Of a stretch of DNA of 64,000 bases, positions 25,865-34,678 are shown piece by piece (the stretch's first letter is position 1; the number at the start of each line of letters is the position of its first letter). A program made the translations under genes and the position numbers. This DNA comes from VAZQ01 sp035293945 (lineage in GTDB: Bacteria; Pseudomonadota; Alphaproteobacteria; Rhizobiales; Xanthobacteraceae), in NCBI GenBank assembly GCA_035293945.1, contig DATGLV010000045.1:124001-188000 (forward strand). The letters are read 5' to 3'. Under the pieces are notes generated by a model. It was not told the DNA's origin and ran no database searches. It saw only the letters and a list, made by a program, of their open reading frames with translations.

Positions 25865-26692
25865 ATGGCTAGCGCCAGCAGTGATGCGGTTGCGGGGCGC
25901 GCGGCAGAGTCGCGCTCCGCCTGGCAGCGCTTCCGCACCTTCATGCTGGCGCGGCCCGGCCTGGCACGCCTTGGCGTCATCGCCATCTTCTTCGCGATCT
26001 GGGAGATCGCGGCGCGCTTCTATGTCGACAAGATGTTCTTGAGCCCGCCTTCGAGCGTGTTCACCTCGCTCAATGCGGTGCTGCTCACGCCCGGCGTTCC
26101 GGCGGCGCTGCGCATCACCTTCTTCGAGCTTGCCATCGCGTTTGTGCTGGCGATTCTGATCGGGGTCTCGGTCGGGCTGGCGGTCGGGCTCAACCGCTTC
26201 GCCCATCGCAGCTTCATGCCGATCATCCTCTTGCTCTACGGCACCCCGCAGATCACCATCCTGCCCCTGTTCATCCTCTATTTTGGCATCGGGCCGGCTT
26301 CCAAGATCGCCTTCGGGGTGACGCACGGGATGTTCCCTATCATGCTCGCCGTCAGCGCCGGGGTGCAGAACATCAAGCCGATCCTGCTCACCAGCGCGAG
26401 ATCCATGGGCGCAAGCCGCTGGCACATCCTCCGGTGGGTCATTTTCCCGCACATGATCCCGAGTTTTTTCACCGGCATGCGACTGGCAATGACCGGCGTT
26501 CTGCTCGGCGTCCTGCTCGCCGAGCTTTATGGGTCGACCGGTGGCATCGGTTATTACACGACGCTCTTCACCCAGAACTTCGACCCGACCAAGCTGCTCG
26601 GCCTCATCAGCATGCTGGCCGCCATGGCGATCGTGCTCAACGAATTGGTGCGTAGCGCCGAGACGCGCTTCAGCCGCTGGCGGTCGAGGTGA
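25865..26692 (+). CDS. ABC transporter permease, NitT/TauT family
   Basis: A 275-residue permease with about six membrane segments. The EAA loop reads NIKPILLTSARSMGASRWHILRWVIFP. The ATG at 25865 is one base after the previous stop; the longer frame to 25823 overlaps the other permease and is rejected. The two permeases share the loop motif SARSMGAS but differ elsewhere, consistent with a heterodimer. Confidence 0.92.
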   Translation: MASASSDAVAGRAAESRSAWQRFRTFMLARPGLARLGVIAIFFAIWEIAARFYVDKMFLSPPSSVFTSLNAVLLTPGVPAALRITFFELAIAFVLAILIGVSVGLAVGLNRFAHRSFMPIILLLYGTPQITILPLFILYFGIGPASKIAFGVTHGMFPIMLAVSAGVQNIKPILLTSARSMGASRWHILRWVIFPHMIPSFFTGMRLAMTGVLLGVLLAELYGSTGGIGYYTTLFTQNFDPTKLLGLISMLAAMAIVLNELVRSAETRFSRWRSR

Positions 26693-26750
26693 CGAGGAGG
26701 ATACCGATCTCGGGGATTCCACTGGTTCCGAGGAAGTTTGATGATCGCGC

Positions 26751-26827
26751 GTAGCCCGGATGAAGGCGCGCAGCGCTGCAATCCGGCGGCGGTTGTCCCT
26801 CATTTCGCTTCGCTTCATGCGGGCTAC
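26751..26827. repeat. Palindromic repeat, GTAGCCCGGATG family
   Basis: GTAGCCCGGATGAAGGCGCG on the left and CGCTTCATGCGGGCTAC on the right, with CAATCCGGC inside. It separates the ABC transporter operon from the creatinase-like gene and ends about 14 bases before that gene's ATG, so it occupies the place where a promoter or ribosome binding site would lie. Confidence 0.85.
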
Positions 26828-26841
26828 GATTGGTCGATTCG

Positions 26842-27957
26842 ATGAACTTCAAGGAGCGCCTCGCCAATATCTGCGCGCGCATGCGCGACGAGAAGCTCGC
26901 GCTCCTCATCGCTGTGCACGATGGGAGCCATTTCATCGAGAAGCCCAATCCGGTGACAGTCCTCACCGGCTTCAAATCCGTCGGACCAGCGGCTGTCCTC
27001 TTTTTCTCCGATGGTTCCTGCACCCTGGTCGTATCGCCCGCCTGGGATGCCGACCGCGCGGCTGAGATGTGCCCGCGGGCGCGTGTGCTCGGGGCTCATG
27101 ATTTCATGGCGACGTTGCTGGCCATCATCAATTTCCCGCGCGACACTCGCGCGGCGATCGGCATCGCCGGGCTTGGGCCGCTGCCGTCCGGCATGGCTGC
27201 TGCGATCAGTGCGACGCTGCCGGGCGTCCGCAGCGCGGATCGGCTGCTGTTCGATATGGCGCGCGCCAAGACCGAGGAGGAAATTGCGTTGGCGCGTAAG
27301 GCCGCACGCGTTGCCGAGCTCGGCTTTGCGCATCTGCTGGAGATCGCCCGGCCGGGCATGACCGAGGACGCGCTGGCACTCGCGCTCAAGGACCACATGA
27401 AGGCGCTCGGCGCTGAGGACAATTTCCTGCTGCTCACCGCCTCACCGCATAATCGCGCCGTCCAGCCGTCCACTGGGCGCAGGCTTGCACACGGCGACAT
27501 CATCCTGGCTGAGATCACCCCGAGCGTGGGCGGCCAGCTCACGCAGATCTGCCGCACTGTCGCGATCGGTGAGCCGGCCAAAGTCTTGCGGAACAAATAC
27601 GCGCTGGTGATCGAAGCGATGAATGCCGGCATTGCGGCCGCCCGGCCCGGCGTGCCGATGGCGGAGGTCTGTCGCAGCATCAATCAAGTGCTCGAGGCGC
27701 AAGGTTATGGCGAATACTGCCATCCGCCCCATATCCGCCGCCGCGGCCATGGTCTCGGCTTTGCGTCGATCCGGCCCGGCGATGTCAGCCTCGACAATCA
27801 GACCGTGCTCGAGCCCGACATGTTGTTCATGATCCATCCAAACCAGTACCTGCCGGAAACCGGCTATTTGTTGTGTGGCGAGCCTGTCCTCATCACAGCT
27901 GCCGGTGCTGAGGTTCTGACCCGCGAGCAGTCGGCGCTAGGGGTCATCAGCGGCTAG
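26842..27957 (+). CDS. Creatinase/Xaa-Pro peptidase (M24B) family protein, metal-free type (second copy)
   Basis: A 371-residue paralogue of the 2360-3481 protein with the same domain layout. The same M24 positions are altered: E224 for the first aspartate, Q235 for the second, H303 kept, H332 (IHPNQYLPETGYL) for the first glutamate, and E347 kept. The shared HPNQYLPETGYLxCGEPV segment and GAEDNFLLL mark a subfamily. I choose ATG 26842; TTG at 26830 is possible. The degenerate partner gene follows at 28102, and a transporter operon precedes it. The reaction is unknown; a hydrolase on a small C-N compound is my best reading. Confidence 0.87.
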   Translation: MNFKERLANICARMRDEKLALLIAVHDGSHFIEKPNPVTVLTGFKSVGPAAVLFFSDGSCTLVVSPAWDADRAAEMCPRARVLGAHDFMATLLAIINFPRDTRAAIGIAGLGPLPSGMAAAISATLPGVRSADRLLFDMARAKTEEEIALARKAARVAELGFAHLLEIARPGMTEDALALALKDHMKALGAEDNFLLLTASPHNRAVQPSTGRRLAHGDIILAEITPSVGGQLTQICRTVAIGEPAKVLRNKYALVIEAMNAGIAAARPGVPMAEVCRSINQVLEAQGYGEYCHPPHIRRRGHGLGFASIRPGDVSLDNQTVLEPDMLFMIHPNQYLPETGYLLCGEPVLITAAGAEVLTREQSALGVISG

Positions 27958-27990
27958 CACTATGTTCCCTTTGCGACCCCCGAATTCTGC

Positions 27991-28075
27991 GTCACCCGCG
28001 GGCTTGACCCGCGGGTCCATCGTTTTCGTAAGAAGATGGATTGCCGGGTCGAGCCAGGTCGGGCCCGGCAATGAC
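27991..28075. repeat. Mosaic palindromic repeat, inverted copy of 54262-54336
   Basis: Consists of a GTCACCCGCGGGCTTGACCC unit, a GTCCATCG-TTTTCGTAAGAAG bridge and a TTGCCGGGTC ... GACCCGGCAA-like unit. It is the reverse complement of the element at 54262-54336 over nearly its whole length, including the unstructured bridge, so the whole mosaic is a mobile or copied unit. Confidence 0.85.
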
Positions 28076-28101
28076 CGCGTTTTGATTCCATGGAGCCGAC
28101 G

Positions 28102-29202
28102 ATGCTGACGGTACACCCGACGCTGCTGATTGGTCCGTCCGACTGGGACGCCGAGCGCATGCCGAGTGCGGAGTTTGTCGGGCGGATCGAGGCACTGTTC
28201 GAGAAGCATCCGGGAGCCGAACGCGCCATCGTGTTCGGCAACAGCCGCCATCACGCTGAGCTCGCCTATTTCACCAATTTGGTTCCGAAGCTCGGGCCGG
28301 CGCTGGCGCTCATTTCGCGCGACGGCGCGCATCGGATGTTTGTGGGCGATGCCGCCAACATGCTCGGCGCCGCGCGGCCGCTCACCTTCATCGAGGACCT
28401 TGCCTCCATGAAGGAAGCAGCTTCAGCTATCGCAGCTGGAAAGTCGCAGCGCACGCTCCTGATCGGTGCCGACTATATGCCGACGGCGCTGCGCGGCACG
28501 ATCACCGAAGCAGTGGGCAAGGAAACATCCGATGCGACCGCGCAAGCTTGGCGGCAGATGGCCCGCAAATCCGGCTATGAACTTGATGCGATTGATATCG
28601 CAATGAAGCTCAACGGTATTGCGCGCAAGGCGATGCGCGAGGCCTTGATGGCGGGCGCTGGGGTCGCGGGCGTCGTTGTGACCGGCGAGCGCGCCGCTCA
28701 TGCGGCCGGCGCGCAGGAGGTGCGCTCGCTCTTCAGTTTGGACGGAGGCCGCACGCTGCAACCGTTTCTCGCACGGGTCGACCAAACGATCGATCCTTTG
28801 CTGATCTATCTGGCAATCCGCCGATTTAACTACTGGGCGGAGAGCTTCCCGCTATTCACTCAAGACCCCGCGCCGACCAAGCTCTATGACAAGGCCTGGG
28901 ATGTGTTGATGCGAGCGGCTGCGGTCATCAAGGCCGGTATTGCGACCCGCGATGTCGCAGAATTGATCGCCGCTGGCATCGCGCCCTACCAGGTCCATCC
29001 GGTCACTGCGAAATCTTGGGCTCAACGCATGGGGATTGCGCTCGACGAAGCGCCCCACACGGAGGTCGGTGAGACATTTGAGGAGGGCGAAGTCTATTCG
29101 CTTCGCATCGGTGCCGCCGACGAGCCGCGCGAAAGCCTGATCTGCTCGCGCATGTTCATCGTCGGAAAAGACGGGATTACGGCGTTCGACGAGCAACCGT
29201 GA
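28102..29202 (+). CDS. Creatinase/M24-fold protein, degenerate partner subunit (second copy)
   Basis: A 366-residue paralogue of the 1206-2354 protein. Both begin with M-TVHP and have RHHAELAYFTNLVPKLGPALALI / REHSDLAYLTNFIPRHRW blocks in the N-terminal domain, and NYWAESF / GYWAESF in the second. No M24 metal ligands are recognisable. The start at 28102 has GGAG eight bases upstream and matches the paralogue; ATG 28090 is less likely. It follows the metal-free M24 gene, repeating the gene order seen at 1206-3481. The next gene is convergent and ends three bases away. Confidence 0.8.
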   Translation: MLTVHPTLLIGPSDWDAERMPSAEFVGRIEALFEKHPGAERAIVFGNSRHHAELAYFTNLVPKLGPALALISRDGAHRMFVGDAANMLGAARPLTFIEDLASMKEAASAIAAGKSQRTLLIGADYMPTALRGTITEAVGKETSDATAQAWRQMARKSGYELDAIDIAMKLNGIARKAMREALMAGAGVAGVVVTGERAAHAAGAQEVRSLFSLDGGRTLQPFLARVDQTIDPLLIYLAIRRFNYWAESFPLFTQDPAPTKLYDKAWDVLMRAAAVIKAGIATRDVAELIAAGIAPYQVHPVTAKSWAQRMGIALDEAPHTEVGETFEEGEVYSLRIGAADEPRESLICSRMFIVGKDGITAFDEQP

Positions 29203-29204
29203 GC

Positions 29205-30893
29205 TCAGCTCACCGCCAGCGGCGCCAAGGCTTCGATATCTGTGACCACGTCGATGACCGCCGGCCGGCCGGCCGCCAATGCACGTTCCAGCGCGCCCGG
29301 AATCTCCCCTGGCTTCTCGACCCTGATCCCGAGCGCGCCCATATCCTCAGCGAGCCGGGCGAAATTCATCTTGTTGTAGGTCCACAATTCGCGCGCCTGC
29401 TCGGTCTGCTGGCCCCCATAGGCGCGGTCGAAGCCGCGCTTTGATTGATTGCCGCCGCTATTGTTGTTGACCACCGTCACTGCATTGATCTTCCAGCGCA
29501 CGGCGGTCTCGACCTCGGCGATGTGGTACCAGAAGCCGGCGTCGCCCGTGAAGGTAACGACCGGACGATGGGGCGCCCCGCATTTGGCGCCGATGCCGGC
29601 CGGAAACGCCCAGCCAAGATGGCCGGCGCTGCGCATGTAGCTCTGCCGCGGGCTTCTCAGATCATACATGCCGCCCATCCACATGCCGGCATGGCCGGTA
29701 TCCACCACTACGACGGCATCATCCGGCATGTGGCGGGAAAGCTCGCTGCAGATGCGTTCGGGCCGGATCGGCGCCGCATCTGAGCCAAGCGTGGCGGCGT
29801 ATTTGTTTCTCCACTCGCTGCAGATGGCCTGCGCTTCTGCCACCCAGGCCTTGCGGCGCGCGGTACTGCCGCGATCGGCCTGTGCGAGCATGCGGGCAAG
29901 CGTCACCTTGGCGTCGCCATTGACCGCGGCCTTGAGCGGATAGTTGCGTCCGAGCGCCTCGGCATCGATGTCGATCTGGATCGCCGGCGTGCCGATCGGC
30001 GGCACCGCCCAGAAATGCGTGGTCATGCCGCCGGTCTCGGTGCCGATGAAACAGACAAGATCAGCGCGGTTGACGACGCGGTTCGCGCTCTCACGCGAAT
30101 AGGAGCCGACCACGCCAACGGAAAGCGGATGCGTGCCGATGATCGCGTCCTTGCCGTTGAGCGAGGTGGCGACCGGGATCTGCAAGGCCGCCGCCAAGGC
30201 AACGAGCTCGGCGGCCGCTCCCGAGGCGCGCACGCCGCCGCCGGCCACAATCACCGGCCGCTCCGCCTCCTGCAGCAATTTGACTGCCGCCAGAATGCTC
30301 TCGCGCTCCGGCTCAGGGCGGAACGGCGGCACGCGCGCGAAGAGCGGCTCGACCAGCGGCTCGAGTTCCGCCTCCTCGGCATCGACCTGGCCCTCATTGC
30401 CGCGGAATTGCAGATGCACCGGTCCGGGCGTGCCAGAGACTGCGACCCGGAACGCCTGGCGGATCATGTCGGGAAAGCGGGCGACATCGTCGATGGTGGC
30501 ATTGAACTTGGTGACCGGCTCGAATGCCGGTACATCGTCGATCTCCTGATAGACCTTGCGGAACTTGGTCTTGGGCTCGCGTCCGCCCGTGAACGCAATG
30601 ACCGGCGAGTGCGCAAGCCAGGCATCGCGTAAGCCGGCCGCCAGATTGAGCGCGCCGATGACCTGCGCCATGCACAGGCCCGGCTTGCCGGTCGCGCGCG
30701 CATAGCCGTCTGCCATGTAGGCGGCCGATTTCTCGCCGTGCGTATGAATGCGTGCGATTGACGTGCGTCGCTCGAGCTCCGCAAAGGTCCGCCGCAACAC
30801 CGCCGGCACCATGAACAGATGCGTGACCTCGTAGCCCTTGAGCATCTCGGCGAGGCACTCCGCCCCGGTCATCTTGCGATTGTGTCCCAGCAT
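29205..30893 (-). CDS. Thiamine pyrophosphate-dependent enzyme, acetolactate synthase-like
   Basis: A 562-residue ThDP enzyme with the three-domain order of acetolactate synthase and benzoylformate decarboxylase. The catalytic glutamate is E54 in THGEKSAAYMADGYARA. The middle domain contains RPVIVAGGGVRASGAA. The ThDP/Mg motif begins at TGDAGFWYHIAE and ends with NNNSGG. The usual GDG is GDA. The start at 30893 (MLGHNRKMTG) has GGAAGGGG upstream; the frame to 30950 reads into a repeat. It may decarboxylate or ligate a 2-keto acid; the substrate is not evident. It is convergent with the creatinase-like pair and followed upstream by a cyclase. Confidence 0.9.
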   Translation of the reverse strand: MLGHNRKMTGAECLAEMLKGYEVTHLFMVPAVLRRTFAELERRTSIARIHTHGEKSAAYMADGYARATGKPGLCMAQVIGALNLAAGLRDAWLAHSPVIAFTGGREPKTKFRKVYQEIDDVPAFEPVTKFNATIDDVARFPDMIRQAFRVAVSGTPGPVHLQFRGNEGQVDAEEAELEPLVEPLFARVPPFRPEPERESILAAVKLLQEAERPVIVAGGGVRASGAAAELVALAAALQIPVATSLNGKDAIIGTHPLSVGVVGSYSRESANRVVNRADLVCFIGTETGGMTTHFWAVPPIGTPAIQIDIDAEALGRNYPLKAAVNGDAKVTLARMLAQADRGSTARRKAWVAEAQAICSEWRNKYAATLGSDAAPIRPERICSELSRHMPDDAVVVVDTGHAGMWMGGMYDLRSPRQSYMRSAGHLGWAFPAGIGAKCGAPHRPVVTFTGDAGFWYHIAEVETAVRWKINAVTVVNNNSGGNQSKRGFDRAYGGQQTEQARELWTYNKMNFARLAEDMGALGIRVEKPGEIPGALERALAAGRPAVIDVVTDIEALAPLAVS

Positions 30894-30950
30894 CGTGCCG
30901 AACCCCTTCCCTCCTTGTCCCGGCCATCGAACCGGGACCCTTCCAGACAC

Positions 30951-31069
30951 AGGTCTTTCCGTCGACCGGAACGATCCCGGGTCAAGCCCGGGATAAGCGA
31001 TCGGATCAACCTTGGTTCAATCCGATTCGTCTCGCGCAAGCCCCCGGGGAAGAACGCGGCGGTTCTTCG
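30951..31069. repeat. Short palindromic repeats between cyclase and ThDP genes
   Basis: Contains GATCCCGGGTCAAGCCCGGG (about 30975-30995) as a hairpin and a mirrored GGTCGATTCC / GACCGGAACG-like pair around it. It resembles the right-hand units of the mosaics at 27991 and 54262. No gene is seen. Confidence 0.6.
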
Positions 31070-32053
31070 CTACTTGATCGCCAGTGGATTGGTCGGCGAG
31101 CCGACCGCGCCGGTGATCGGCAGCGCCGGCGCCACGAACATGAACTCGTAGGTCTTGTCGGCCGCGCAGTCATCGGCAAGATCCTTCACGTAGAAGATCT
31201 CCCCCATCGTCATGCCCATGATCGGGATGGTGATCCAGTGCCATGGCTGGTTGATGCCCGCCTCGGTTTCGTTCGGCCGCACTTCGCAGCCCCAGGTATC
31301 GCTTGCCAGCGCCGCTAGCTCGGTCTTCGCCACCCATTCGAGCGTCTCGAATGCGAAGCCCGGCGCATCGCCGCCCGGATAGCCGTCCCAGCTGCCGGCC
31401 TTGAGGCAGCGCTCCATCTGTCCGGTCCGCACCACCACATAGTCGCCGCGCTTGACCGTCACGCCCTGCGCCTTCGCGGTCTTCTCGAGGTCCGCGCAGG
31501 TGATGCCGTAGCCATCCTCGAGGCATTCCTTGCCGAGCGCGCGTGCGACGTCGAGGAATATCCCGCGGCCCACCATCTTGTTTTTGGTCTTCTCGATCCC
31601 GCATTTCTGCGCGCCGTTCGAGGTGACCTCGCGGCAGTCGTAGCCGTTCCACATTGAATTCTCATAGAAGACGTGGCCGAGCCCGTCCCACTGGGTGCCG
31701 CATTGCAACGGCATGGTCACCATGTCGTCGGCGGCGCGAATGCCGCGCTTGTCGAGCACGCCCGAATAGGCGTCGGTGCCGGTGCGCAGCATGGTGTGGA
31801 TCGGGTTGGTGCGCCCCATTGCCGGATAGTTGCTCTTGGCGCCCTGCGGGCCGGTGTGGTCGAAATTCAGCGCCAGCGAGATCACCTTGCCTTTGCGCAC
31901 CAGGCGCGCTGCGGCGACGATGTCGTCCGCGGTCGTATAGTTGAGCGTGCCGATCTCGTCGTTTGGTCCCCATTTGCCCCAGTTCTTGTACTTCTCGGCG
32001 GCCTCGCGCAAATCCTGCCGGGTCAGCTTCTTTTTCGCGGCTGTGCTCAACAT
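31070..32053 (-). CDS. Cyclase family protein, GTQWDGLGH subtype
   Basis: A 327-residue protein of the cyclase/formamidase family. The metal motif region reads QCGTQWDGLGHV, so the two histidines normally flanking GTH are glutamines while the aspartate and last histidine remain. This is characteristic of a distinct subgroup within the family, whose members are longer than kynurenine formamidase. The start at 32053 (MLSTAAKKKL) is supported by GAAGGA about eight bases upstream. It is divergent from a TTT binding-protein gene 120 bases away. Hydrolysis of an ester or ring amide is probable. Confidence 0.88.
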   Translation of the reverse strand: MLSTAAKKKLTRQDLREAAEKYKNWGKWGPNDEIGTLNYTTADDIVAAARLVRKGKVISLALNFDHTGPQGAKSNYPAMGRTNPIHTMLRTGTDAYSGVLDKRGIRAADDMVTMPLQCGTQWDGLGHVFYENSMWNGYDCREVTSNGAQKCGIEKTKNKMVGRGIFLDVARALGKECLEDGYGITCADLEKTAKAQGVTVKRGDYVVVRTGQMERCLKAGSWDGYPGGDAPGFAFETLEWVAKTELAALASDTWGCEVRPNETEAGINQPWHWITIPIMGMTMGEIFYVKDLADDCAADKTYEFMFVAPALPITGAVGSPTNPLAIK

Positions 32054-32173
32054 CGTGCGTTCCTTCGCTTGCCCCCACCCTTCCGTCTCGGCAAGCGGAG
32101 AGGAGGATGGACCCATTTACTGCGCCCGGCGCGGGCGCGATGATGGGCGCACAACAACACGAAGGAGGGCGCC

Positions 32174-33139
32174 GTGACAACGCTGTTCCGAGGGTTGCTT
32201 GTTCTGCTCACGCTGGTCTTCTCCGGCGCAACGCACGCGCAGACTTATCCGAGCCGGCCGATCCGCATGATCGTGCCGTTCGCGGCCGGCGGCCCGACTG
32301 ACGTGATCGCCCGCATCGTGGCACAAAAGCTGTCGGAAACCTGGGGGCAGCAAATCTATGCCGAGAACGTGCCGGGCGGCGGCGGCAATACCGGCACCGC
32401 GATGGCGGCGCGCGCGCCCGCCGACGGCTACACCATCCTGGTGGTCAGCACCGGCTTCATCGTCAATCCGAGTATGTATTCAAAAATACCTTACGATCCG
32501 ATCAAGGATTTTGCTCCGGTCACGCTGGTTGCCTCCTCGCCCAACGTGCTGTCGGTCTATCCGCAGCTGCCGGCGAAAAGCGTGCGCGAGTTGATCGATC
32601 TCATCAAAGCCAGTCCGGGCAAGTTCAGCTACGCGCAGCCTGGCACCGGCTCGACTCCGCATCTCGCGGGCGAGTTGTTCAAGCTCAAGTTTTCCCTTGA
32701 CCTGGTGACGGTGCCGTTCAATGGCGCCGCGCTCGCCATCAATTCCACCATGGGGGGCCACACGCCGATCACCTTCACGGCGCTGCCGCCCGCGATGGCC
32801 AATATCCGGGACGGCAAGCTGCGCGGCCTAGCGGTGCTGAGCAGCAAGCGTGCCGCCGTGTTGCCCGATGTTCCGACCATGGCGGAAGCCGGTATTCCCG
32901 ATCAGGAATCCGATACGCTCACCGGCGTGGTGGTGCCGGTCGGCACCCCGCAGGAGATCGTCGACCGCTGGCATGATGAGATCGCCCGCATTGTCGCGTT
33001 GCCGGAGGTGAAGCAGCGCCTGCAGGATCTGGGCTTTGATCCAGTCGCCAATACGCCTGCTGAGTTCGGCGCGCGCATCAAGAGCGAGATGGACCGGTGG
33101 GCCAAGGTGATCGAGGACGCCCATATCAAGGCGGATTGA
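32174..33139 (+). CDS. Tripartite tricarboxylate transporter substrate-binding protein (Bug family)
   Basis: A 321-residue periplasmic binding protein of the Bug/TctC family. It has a signal peptide (LFRGLLVLLTLVFSGATHAQ), then the conserved YPSRPIRMIVPFAAGGPTD, the VPGGGGNTG carboxylate-binding loop, and PDVPTMAEAG near the C-terminus. GTG start with GGAGGG upstream. No TctA/TctB membrane genes are in the window, so it is an orphan receptor. Such orphans are abundant in soil proteobacteria and bind di- and tricarboxylates or aromatic acids. Confidence 0.93.
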   Translation: MTTLFRGLLVLLTLVFSGATHAQTYPSRPIRMIVPFAAGGPTDVIARIVAQKLSETWGQQIYAENVPGGGGNTGTAMAARAPADGYTILVVSTGFIVNPSMYSKIPYDPIKDFAPVTLVASSPNVLSVYPQLPAKSVRELIDLIKASPGKFSYAQPGTGSTPHLAGELFKLKFSLDLVTVPFNGAALAINSTMGGHTPITFTALPPAMANIRDGKLRGLAVLSSKRAAVLPDVPTMAEAGIPDQESDTLTGVVVPVGTPQEIVDRWHDEIARIVALPEVKQRLQDLGFDPVANTPAEFGARIKSEMDRWAKVIEDAHIKAD

Positions 33140-33199
33140 CGTGCGTCGTCGGTGACACGTAAACCTGCCCCGAGATGTCGGAACGAAGAGGATCGCCGA

Positions 33200-34678
33200 A
33201 TGAACGTCCATTCCAATCTGATGCGCGGCCATATGCTGATCGGCGGCGAGCTCACCGAAAGCGAGGCGGGCGGCTGGCTCGAATCCGTCAATCCGGCGAC
33301 CGAGGAGACGCTTGGCCATGTGCCGGCCGGAACCGCCGCCGACGTGAACCGCGCCGTCGCTGCGGCTGAAGCCGCGCAACCCGCGTGGGCCGCTACGGAG
33401 CCGAAAGCGCGCGCCAAGCTGTTGCGCAAGCTTGCCGCCAAGCTGCGTGAGGCGACCGACAACATCCTGCGCATCGAGGTGATCGATACCGGCAACACCA
33501 TCACCAAAATGCGGGCCGATGTGGCGAGCGCCGGCGATACGCTCGACTATTACGCGGGCTTCCACACGGAGATGAAGGGCGAGACGATCCCGGCGAGCGC
33601 CAAGAACCTGCATATGACGCTGCGCGAGCCTTACGGTGTGGTCGGACGCATCATTCCGTTCAATCATCCGATCAAGTTTGCGGCCAATGCGCTGGCGGCG
33701 CCGCTCATGGCCGGCAACGCGGTGGTGCTCAAGCCGCCGGAGACGAGCCCGCTCTCCGCCACCATGCTGGGCGAGATCTGCCGCGAGGTGCTGCCCCCGG
33801 GTGTCGTCAATATCGTCACGGGTCTCGGTATGCCGGCGGGCGACGCTATCGCGCGCCATCCCGCGATCAAACGCATCGCCTTCACGGGTTCGGTGCCGAC
33901 CGGGCGTGCCATCCAGCGCGCGGCGGCCGAAGGCGGCATCAAGCACGTGACGCTCGAGCTGGGCGGCAAGAACCCGCTGATCGCCTTCCCGGACATGGAT
34001 CCCGACAAGGTGGCACAGATCGCGGTCGCCGGCATGAACTTCGCCTGGCAGGGGCAGTCCTGCGGCTCGACCAGCCGCCTCCTGCTGCACGAATCGCTCT
34101 ACAAGAGCGTGCTCGAGCGCGTGGTAGATCGCGTCGCTTCGCTCCGGCTCGGCGATCCGCTCGACGACAAGTCGCAGATGGGGCCGATCAATTCCAAGCG
34201 CCACTACGAGCGCGTCTGCGCGATGGTCGAATCCGGCCGCAGCGAAGGCGCGCGGCTGATGACCGGCGGCAAGCGTCCAGCCGGCGAGGATTTCAAGCGG
34301 GGCTATTGGCTCGAGCCGACAGTCTTTGCCGACGTGAAGCCAAATATGCGCATCGCGCGCGAGGAGATCTTCGGGCCCGTGCTGTCCGTCTTCAGCTGGC
34401 GCGACGAGAAGGAGGCGCTGACGCTCGCCAACTCGACCGAGTATGGTCTCACTGCGTCGATCTTCACCAACGATCTTGAGGCCGCATTCCGGGCCGCGCG
34501 TGCGGTCAAGTCCGGCTATATCTGGATCAACGGCGCCTCCGGCCACTTCTATGGCACCCCGTTCGGCGGCTACAAGAATAGCGGCCTCGGACGCGAAGAG
34601 GGAATTGACGAGCTGTTGAGCTACACCGAGACCAAGACGATCCATCTGATCCTCGGCGGAGCCGCCGCAAAGGACTGA
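33200..34678 (+). CDS. Aldehyde dehydrogenase family protein
   Basis: A 492-residue NAD(P)-dependent aldehyde dehydrogenase. Catalytic residues are N155 (PFNHP), E253 (LELGGKNP) and the nucleophile C288 (GQSCGSTSR). The C-terminal PFGGYKNSGLGREEG block is standard. The start at 33200 (MNVHSN) with AGAGGA upstream is preferred to 33152. Its stop shares a base with the start of the next gene. The aldehyde is unknown. Confidence 0.94.
   Translation: MNVHSNLMRGHMLIGGELTESEAGGWLESVNPATEETLGHVPAGTAADVNRAVAAAEAAQPAWAATEPKARAKLLRKLAAKLREATDNILRIEVIDTGNTITKMRADVASAGDTLDYYAGFHTEMKGETIPASAKNLHMTLREPYGVVGRIIPFNHPIKFAANALAAPLMAGNAVVLKPPETSPLSATMLGEICREVLPPGVVNIVTGLGMPAGDAIARHPAIKRIAFTGSVPTGRAIQRAAAEGGIKHVTLELGGKNPLIAFPDMDPDKVAQIAVAGMNFAWQGQSCGSTSRLLLHESLYKSVLERVVDRVASLRLGDPLDDKSQMGPINSKRHYERVCAMVESGRSEGARLMTGGKRPAGEDFKRGYWLEPTVFADVKPNMRIAREEIFGPVLSVFSWRDEKEALTLANSTEYGLTASIFTNDLEAAFRAARAVKSGYIWINGASGHFYGTPFGGYKNSGLGREEGIDELLSYTETKTIHLILGGAAAKD

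Noticed and set aside
32828..34645. A 605-codon open frame on the minus strand opposite the aldehyde dehydrogenase
   Set aside because: It overlaps a gene with all catalytic motifs, its translation is Arg/His/Ala-rich with no family features, and such antisense frames are common in high-GC DNA.
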